Shown here piece by piece: positions 57,605 to 64,000 of a DNA stretch of 64,000 bases. Positions within the stretch are counted from its first letter, which is position 1, and each line of letters begins with the position of its first letter. Under the pieces are notes generated by a model. The model saw nothing but the letters and a program-made list of their open reading frames with translations. It was not told where the DNA came from and ran no database searches. A program made the position numbers and the translations under genes. Source of the DNA: Fomitopsis serialis (lineage: Eukaryota > Basidiomycota > Agaricomycetes > Polyporales > Fomitopsidaceae); contig NW_025954963.1 of assembly GCF_022376445.1 (NCBI RefSeq), positions 1,488,001 to 1,552,000 of the forward strand. Reading direction: 5' to 3'.

Positions 57605-59197
57605 TCACCCAACCGTGACTGAAAGAAAGCCTGCATCCTGTAAAACCGCATCAACACACCGAGATGGCGCAATTATTATCTTCAAACTGCTTACCACCAG
57701 TGATGTCATGAGCCTCTTCTCCTCTCCGCGTAAGCTCTCCCAGTCTATCTGCAACAGGTTGTCTTCTTCAGAGTCTTCACTCATGTACAGCAACATCGTC
57801 GTGAGACTGATGTGCAGCTTCGAGAGTGCAATGTGTACAATGAGTCGACTGTCACGGGGGTCAGCAAGGATATGAGTGAGGTAGCGTTCTGCTCCGACAA
57901 CTTTGGAACGTACAGAAGCGAAGGCTTATAAATAGCAGTGTCAGGCTAATCCTTACAGAAGAGCTCAGCCACTCACCGAGTAGATGTACCAACACGCATT
58001 CAATGTCATCAGTGAATATCCGATAGAGTTGAGTACGGTGATGCCTAATTAGCTGTGTCTGCATACGGATGTCACACGTCAAGTGTATGATACGACGGAC
58101 CTGTACAGAGCCAATGGCCCGTTCTTTCGTCTTCACTGAGGGCAGGTAGATGCCGCAAACCCTAGCCAAATGCAAATCCTCATTTAGCTGCGACACAGCC
58201 TGATTACAGGGTGGTACGTACCTTGAGTGAGATGACAAGCGACGTGCACACCATCGTTACGTGCCAGAACCATACACCCAGTGTTGTATACAGCAAGGGA
58301 ATCCTTGCCGTGTTAGATGTCGAGCAGATCGCCGCAACGAAGATGATGCCAGAAGCTAAGAAGTGACGTTCAGCGGTAGTACTCGCCAGTATGTAAAGCA
58401 GCAACTACATACCTAGTAGAGGGACCTGGTGCAATGTAGTCTGCATGAACGATATATAATGGAGTCTCCCGCCTGCCAATTGAGAAGCCCGTTGCATGGC
58501 GCTTAGTTGCAGTAGTATGATAATGAGCGTCTGCAATAGTAGCATCCGCCATTAGTGCGTTGCGCTGGACGATTCCTGACAAGTGGTATACCTCAAGAAA
58601 CAAGCCTTCTCGGTTCATTTGTATCACCACTCATGCTGTGTATGACTCGAGTACTCACAGGGAACGAAGTCTGATGCTCGTGTTAGTATTGCGTTTCGTA
58701 TCAGCTGATCCTGCCACTTACACTGTCTGGCGGAGCTGGACACAGCTGCTACGGCTTCGTCCCATATCTTTATGAGAAATACGGACTCGCAGGAACAGGC
58801 TACTGCAAAGCCCAGAAAGAGAAGAAACGTCTGCGGGAGGGATTTACAGCGCGAGTCGTGAGCATCAAGCGGCGAACGTACATGGGTCCACCTCAACAAA
58901 CGGCTTGCTCGCAAGGTACTTGCTCGTCATATAGTCAGTCAAGGGTACATGACGAGGTAATGTTGCACTCACGCGTGTTGAGGGGAGTCAGTGAGGTAGA
59001 GGCTAGCTCTACTGCCAACAGTGGCAGTCCATATCACGTTGAGAAAGAGAGCAGGTAATATAAGACCACTGATGTGGGAGCGCAACAGTCAATGGTCACA
59101 AAGTCGCATTGCGCGAACATACTGTCATTTTGAGAGACGCTCACATGATCGCGGAAGCCTGAGGCGCCACAAGGGAAACATTGACAAGAGAATCCAT
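57605..59197 (-). CDS. Multi-pass membrane protein, 11 exons with two micro-exons
   Basis: The model on the minus strand is 59197-59145, 59068-58973, 58918-58882, 58830-58722, 58670-58659, 58605-58592, 58530-58413, 58355-58222, 58161-58101, 58044-57973 and 57900-57605: 1002 nt, 333 residues, no internal stop. Six or seven hydrophobic helices appear, such as LILPALFLNVIWTATVG, TFLLFLGFAVACSCESVFLI, LFLETLIIILLQLSAM, SGIIFVAAICSTS and ITVLNSIGYSLMTLNACWYI. A cytoplasmic tail begins with ILADPRDSRLIVHIALSKLH. The layout resembles the seven-helix proteins common in basidiomycetes, but no family is named. Exons of 12 and 14 nt and a weak donor after exon 10 make this the least certain model, though frame closure over eleven exons supports it. 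Confidence 0.6.
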
Positions 59198-60247
59198 GGT
59201 GTCGGAAATGAATGACGAGTGCGAGGTCTTATGGAATGAGCGACGACGAGACAGCAGGTTTAGTAGCTATGTAGGAGGCTTGGACAACGCGGGCACGGAC
59301 ACAATTCCCGTTATAAGGCCCACCCTGTCAGCTACGAGGGCCGCTTCTATCCCGCCGTTGACGTTGGCAGCGCAAGTGAAGCCCGCACAATCGGCCGCGC
59401 ATCCTCCAACGCTCCGAAATCGCAAGCCGGTGGAGGAAGCAGAGTCTTGATATAGTATCAGCTAGTCTCAAATGTACAGCATTACCTCGTATGGATAATG
59501 TTCTGTGGATGGCTCCCCCGAAGTCTTGCGAGTTGCTCGCTTCTGCCTCGGGTCATGCACCAGAACCGAGAGAGCAGTTATTATATGAGCGAGTAATGGC
59601 ACTTCAAGCGAGCTGGATCTCGCAGAAGCAGATAACAAGACCATCAATGCAGTAGTCGCCAACCAACACTTACAGGCTGAGTATATAGGAACTGTGATCC
59701 GGCCTATCTGCGGCTACGATAGCTTGGAGCATGGTGGGCTTTACCCGGAGCTATGTAGTAGTATATAGCATGCCTTGATGCAAGCCAATCACAGCACTAA
59801 CCACTATAATTCTTCAATATGAGGTTATATACAGACGCAGACTGACTGACAGTGTGATGAGCCCGAGTCGGAATCGCCAGCGCCTTCAGCAAAGACCAGG
59901 CTGTGGTTACATGGCGGCGGCGCCGGACATCACTGGCAACGCAGAACAGTGAAGATACGAGCTGCAGGGAGGAGCAAGCAGTATTCTTTTCCGAGAGGGT
60001 AGTGTGGTAGAACCGCGGCCGCCGCAGTGACTGATACACTAGATCGCATCATTACAAGACGCAGAAACAGCGAGGGTGCGGCGTGTGAGCGAGCCACGTG
60101 AAATGCAAGGCGTTCAGTAGGTTTTCCAAATTAAGCAAGCAGGATTTTCATCTCCCGTGTGGCTGCCGCCCAGCGCTACTAACACAATCGCCACACCGAC
60201 TTTCAGGCTCTATACAATCACTCTTTGGGTCATTCTCTCTGTCTACA
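59198..60247. other. Divergent spacer before SAS10
   Basis: A minus-strand stretch at 59468-59650 reads hydrophobic (LMVLLSASARSSSLEVPLL) and might be a remnant of another membrane-protein gene, but no start, splice pattern or family is evident. Otherwise nothing recognised. Confidence 0.35.
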
Positions 60248-62485
60248 ATGGCAAGGAAGCGTGGAACAGGCAAGGCAAAAGGCTCTCGGCCAAAACCGAG
60301 AGGAGTCAACCCGAAAGAGAGCAAGATCGCGAAATGGGACAAGCCGTTAGACATACCGCTGGACGAAGAGGACCAGTGTATGTGGCGAGTTTTATATTCT
60401 TTCGGACACAAGTTGATTTATTTGTCATTGCACGCGCAGTCCACACATCTCGCGACAAGATACTTGGGGGCGACGGCGAGGACGACGAGGACGAAGGCGA
60501 CGAAGACGAGGTATTCGCGTTGAAGGGTATGTCTGAGGGCTCAGATGAAGACGAGAATGCAGACGAAGAGGACGTGGACGATCAGGATCACATAGGCGAG
60601 CTGAGCGGAGGTTCCAAGAGTGACCACAAAGCAAAAGGGAAGAAAGGCAAGGCTATGAAGTCTCCGTCAGCGTCTGGGGATGAGGAGGACGAGGAAGAAG
60701 AAGGTTGGGGGAAGAAGAAGGCCGCGTACTACTCGTCCAATGCTGCACAAATTGAGTCCGAAGACGAGGAGGCGAATGAATTGGAAGAGCAGGAGGCGAA
60801 GCGGTTGCAGGTCAAAGCCAGGGAGACCATGGCCGACGATGACTTCGGCTTGGGGGATCCAATAGAGACTGCAGCAGAAGCTGACGAGTGAGTGATGCAT
60901 GCCCCGGTATATCCTACATCTCTGACATTGTATAGAATGATATTGGACGTCCCGCCGCCGGTCCTACAGTATTTACCGACAGACAAACAATCGTTAGTGA
61001 GGCATCTCGAGAAGAATAACCCAGAGGCTCTCGCACTTGCACGGGACTGGGACGATACAGCACACAAAGTAATGGAAACACAGTCAAAATTATCCTCGTA
61101 TGTCATTCTATCCTGAGTTCGGTCTTCATTCTCACTCTCCTTACAGACTAGAAACGAGCGTTCCTGACGCTCTCAGCTCCGGCATGTCTCACTTATACTA
61201 TCGTATGTCGTTCGGTATATTATCGTTTGGCGCCATGAGCTCACACGATTCAGAGGCATTGCTCACATATGCGACCACGGTTGCCTTTTATTTGCACCTA
61301 CGGACAAGCGAGAAGTATGTGCAACGGCCTGACCTTCTCCGTACCCATCCCATTCTCCAAAGGCTCCTATCGCTCAAGCAAGCTATGTCTTCACTCGAAG
61401 ATCTGAATCTCGCTCTCGATGAGGAGGACGAGGACGACAGCCTATCACACGACGACGATATGAAGGACGCCAAAGCACTCTGGTTGGAGGAGCAGCTCAG
61501 TAGTCTGGAACCTGACGAGTTGCGCGCCCTTCTCAAGGAAGCCGACTCACTGGCCAAGGACGCGCAAGGTGAATCCTCGGCGAAGCGAAGGTCTAAAGCC
61601 TCCAGCCAGAAGTCAGAGGAGCCTCCGAAAAAGAAGCGGAAAACAAGCAAAGCGTCCGGAGAGTCTAAACCCGCTACACCCGTGTTCGATCTCGTCGAGC
61701 CCGACATCGCGCAAAGCAAGCCTGTCGCTTCGAGCAGCCGCTCGGGTCCCTCGTCAACCGATGTCTACGGCGAGGCTACGTCCCTCCAGGCAGCCGATGC
61801 TGCCGACAAGCAAGCTCGGAAGAAGTCCCTGCGCTTCCATGCAGCGAGAATTGAAAACACGAACGCGCGAAGGCAGAATGCGCGCAGTAACGCCATGGGT
61901 GGAGACGACGATATACCGTACCGTGAACGGAAGAAGGCGAAGGAAGCTCGATTGGCGCGCGAGGTAGCGAAGGGCCGCGGTGAGGGCGGTGACGACCTCG
62001 ATGACGCGGAGCCCGAGCCGAGGCGGCGAGATAAAAAGCGGGCCCGAGATGAGGACAGTGACTCCGACGGCGGTGACGGCGATGCCGATGGCTACTACGA
62101 GCTTGTCCAACGCAAGTCTAAGGAGAGGAAGGAGAAGAAGAAGGCGGAGTACGAAGCGGCCAAGGCGGCTGAGAGGTGAGCTCCGAAACTCAATCCCGTC
62201 TCCTGCTACATAAGCTTACTTCCCACTCAACGTAGGCCTGATATCGATGAGAGTGCTGACGGCCCTCGCGCCTTGACGCGGGCTATTCTCAAGAACAAGG
62301 GCTTGACTCCCCATCGCGGGAAGTCCGTTCGTAATCCTCGGGTCAAGAAACGGCAGAAGTACGAGAAAGCGAAGAAGAAGGTCTCCTCGCAGAAGGCCGT
62401 CTACAAGGGTGGTATCAGCGATACTGGGCACTACGACGGCGAAAAGTCGGGCATCTCGCGTGTGGTGAAGAGTGTCCGTCTGTAA
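60248..62485 (+). CDS. SAS10: U3 processome protein Sas10/Utp3
   Basis: Exons 60248-60377, 60440-60887, 60936-61097, 61147-61202, 61254-62175 and 62236-62485 sum to 656 codons (655 residues). The protein is a nucleolar component of the small-subunit processome needed for 18S rRNA maturation. The order is as in the family: basic start MARKRGTGKAKG, DQFHTSRDKILGG, long acidic tracts with GWGKKKAAYYSS, then the Sas10/Utp3 domain (LETSVPDALSSGM, ALLTYATTVAFYLHLR, HPILQRLLSLKQ). A charged middle follows, and the C-terminal Sas10 domain ends the protein: RALTRAILKNKGLTPHRGKS, NPRVKKRQKYEKAKKK and YKGGISDTGHYDGEKSGISR. The last segment is nearly invariant in eukaryotes. Confidence 0.93.
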
Positions 62486-62821
62486 TGCTGTCAATGTCAT
62501 AGCGGTCACGCAGACCTCGGGAGGGGTTACACGTTTTGTATCTACTGCGTAACGTACAGAACGCGCTTTGTTTTTGGATCAAGTACAGTAGATCGTGTCC
62601 TATACCACAATGATCTATGAGATGCAAGGTCCCAGGCAGACACTCGTACTACAGACATTACATATCCAACCTCACAGAACAGAACGTTGAGGTCGCTACA
62701 TTCCATGACTACAATTCCATGAAGGTCCGTCCCCGTACCCACCGCTTACACAAGCCCTAGTCCGTTGGATGCAATGCTAAAACAAGGAAACGAAGGTGTC
62801 CGAATGCCGCACTGAGCGAGC
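62486..62821. other. Convergent spacer
   Basis: About 336 bp between the SAS10 stop and the stop of the transcription-factor gene; nothing recognised. Confidence 0.45.
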
Positions 62822-64000
62822 TCACCCGACATACCCACCAAACATAGGTGGGTCCACAACCATCGCGTTGCTCGCTGGACCCATAGACGCGCCCATACCC
62901 CCGCCGGACCTGGGGTACACCGACATCATATGGTTCAGATCCAGCTCGCCCGCAATAGCCAGTGCGTACACGCGCCGCATCTCTGCAGCCTGCTCCGCGC
63001 ACTCCTCGTACGCGTAGCCGTACTGTTCGAGGCCCTCGATACAGTTCTTGACCTCCGGCCGTCCGAGGCGCGCGAGAAGCATGCCCGCCTGGATGATGCT
63101 GACGTGCATGACCGCCGAGTCCAGCCTCTGCGAACGACCGAGCACGCCCATCAGCTCTCACTCACGCTTCCGGGGAAGCCCCCCTCTCGTAAAACGCACC
63201 AGATAGCCGTTCAACGTGAGGATGCCGGCCTGGGCAGGCGGAGGTTCGCGTGAGCTGCGGTGACGTACTCGGAGGCATGCCTAGACTCACCAGGCCCGCG
63301 ATGCGCGTCGCGGATGCCAACGCGGTATCCAGAACCTTCTGCTTCTGCCCTTCGATCTCCATCGCCTTGGGGTGCAGGTGACCTGGGCTGCCCGTGCGCT
63401 GGAGGTCGTTGATCTCCCTGATCCCAAAGTCGTCCACCGCGCTGAACAGCACGATCCACATGATATGGTACGTCGCGTCGCTCGCACCTACAGCCGCCAA
63501 ACGAACGCATCCTCAGCATACACAAGCGCTCACCTGCCTGAGGTACTCACAAGCCGTCACGGCGCTGACAAAGTCCCAGCCCGAGTCAAAATTGTTCGGC
63601 ACGCCGACGTGCTGGAGGTACTCCTCGCGCCAGTCGCTCAGAAGGTTCATGAAGTTGTTCAGGATCTCGAGCGGGACCCCGTCGGACTCGGTCGCGGGGC
63701 GCCAGAGCTGGCGCGACATCTGGCGGGAGATCCGCGCGAGCGCATGCGACGCACGGTAGTACCCCTGCGGAGGATCGTCTCGATCAGTCCGCGGACGATA
63801 CGAGCCCTGTAGGTCACTGACCAGAAACTGCAGCGCAGACGCGTGTCAATAATACTACTCTAGCGGGATGCATGTGGGGGCACGGCTTACCTCCAGCTGC
63901 TCACGGGGCGACGGCTGAGTCCCCTGGGTTTCGAGGTGCTCAGGCGCGACGGGACCCACAGTGTAGAAATCGATATCGTAATCGTCGTCGTCCCTGCAAC
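62822..64000 (-). CDS. Fungal-specific transcription factor, C-terminal part (5' end beyond window)
   Basis: Exons on the minus strand are 64000-63891 (partial), 63827-63551, 63487-63291, 63254-63166 and 63125-62822; frames join through to the TGA at 62822. The visible part resembles the middle and C-terminus of basidiomycete zinc-cluster regulators: DYDIDFYTVGPVAPEHLETQ, then MSRQLWRPATESDGVPLEIL, a helical section (YHIMWIVLFSAVDDFGIREI, HPKAMEIEGQKQKVLDTALA) and ARLGRPEV with GLEQYGYAYEE. The tail is Gly/Met-rich and ends PPMFGGYVG. No DNA-binding domain is in the window, so the class is inferred from the C-terminal region only. The right-most bases (TTGCAG) look like an intron acceptor. 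Confidence 0.6.

Noticed and set aside
62757..63161. 134-residue minus-strand frame in another phase over the transcription-factor 3' end
   Set aside because: The alternative phase ending at 62822 matches conserved C-terminal sequence and joins upstream exons in frame.
1..64000. CRISPR arrays, rRNA or tRNA genes
   Set aside because: No short regularly spaced repeats and no convincing tRNA A/B boxes or rRNA motifs were seen by eye; a tRNAscan or Infernal run could still find a weak one.

Overview
The window is a piece of a filamentous basidiomycete genome, most likely a mushroom-forming Agaricomycete and plausibly a polypore. The reasons are the 47-65 nt GT-AG introns that interrupt every gene, FunK1-type (fungal-specific) protein kinases, a DUF6534 membrane protein, a CmcJ-type oxidoreductase and the GC-rich coding sequence. 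All multi-exon models below were built by hand from splice signals and checked by requiring the exon lengths to sum to a multiple of three. Species cannot be named from the sequence.

Region 1-26 kb is an array of five plus-strand FunK1 kinase genes (K1 partial, K2, K3, K4, K5). Each of the first four is followed tail-to-tail by a minus-strand, 5'-truncated copy of a coiled-coil gene (CC-A to CC-D). The kinases alternate between a long form with a 171-residue acidic N-terminal extension (K2, K4) and a short form without it (K3, K5), so the real repeat unit is a dimer of about 12 kb. A 295-bp MITE-like element sits in the promoter of K5.

Region 26-38.5 kb is single-copy: a divergent FunK1 kinase (K6), a CmcJ/AsaB-type oxidoreductase, deoxyhypusine hydroxylase and ribosome-assembly factor Mrt4 in a divergent pair, and a DUF6534 membrane protein.

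Region 38.5-52 kb repeats the array in mirror image. It holds the only intact coiled-coil gene (CC-F, plus), a short kinase (K7, minus), a heavily damaged coiled-coil copy (CC-E, plus) and a long kinase (K8, minus). Next come a decayed fragment of the neighbouring adaptin-binding gene, a scrap of long-kinase promoter and a broken fragment related to K6 (K9). The locus is thus a large inverted repeat of alternating dimers around a 12-kb unique core.

Region 52-64 kb is ordinary genome: an AAGAB/Irc6-like adaptin-binding protein, a caspase-fold (metacaspase-like) protein, an 11-exon multi-pass membrane protein with 12- and 14-nt exons, Sas10/Utp3 of the U3 processome, and the 3' part of a fungal transcription factor running off the right edge.

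Five kinases (K3, K4, K5, K6, K8) have complete frames. K2 and K7 are damaged only near the N-terminus, K1 is cut by the window edge but otherwise open, and K9 is a dead fragment. All five extra coiled-coil copies are broken, each by a different lesion. The kinases therefore look maintained while the co-amplified coiled-coil copies decay, with one master copy kept.
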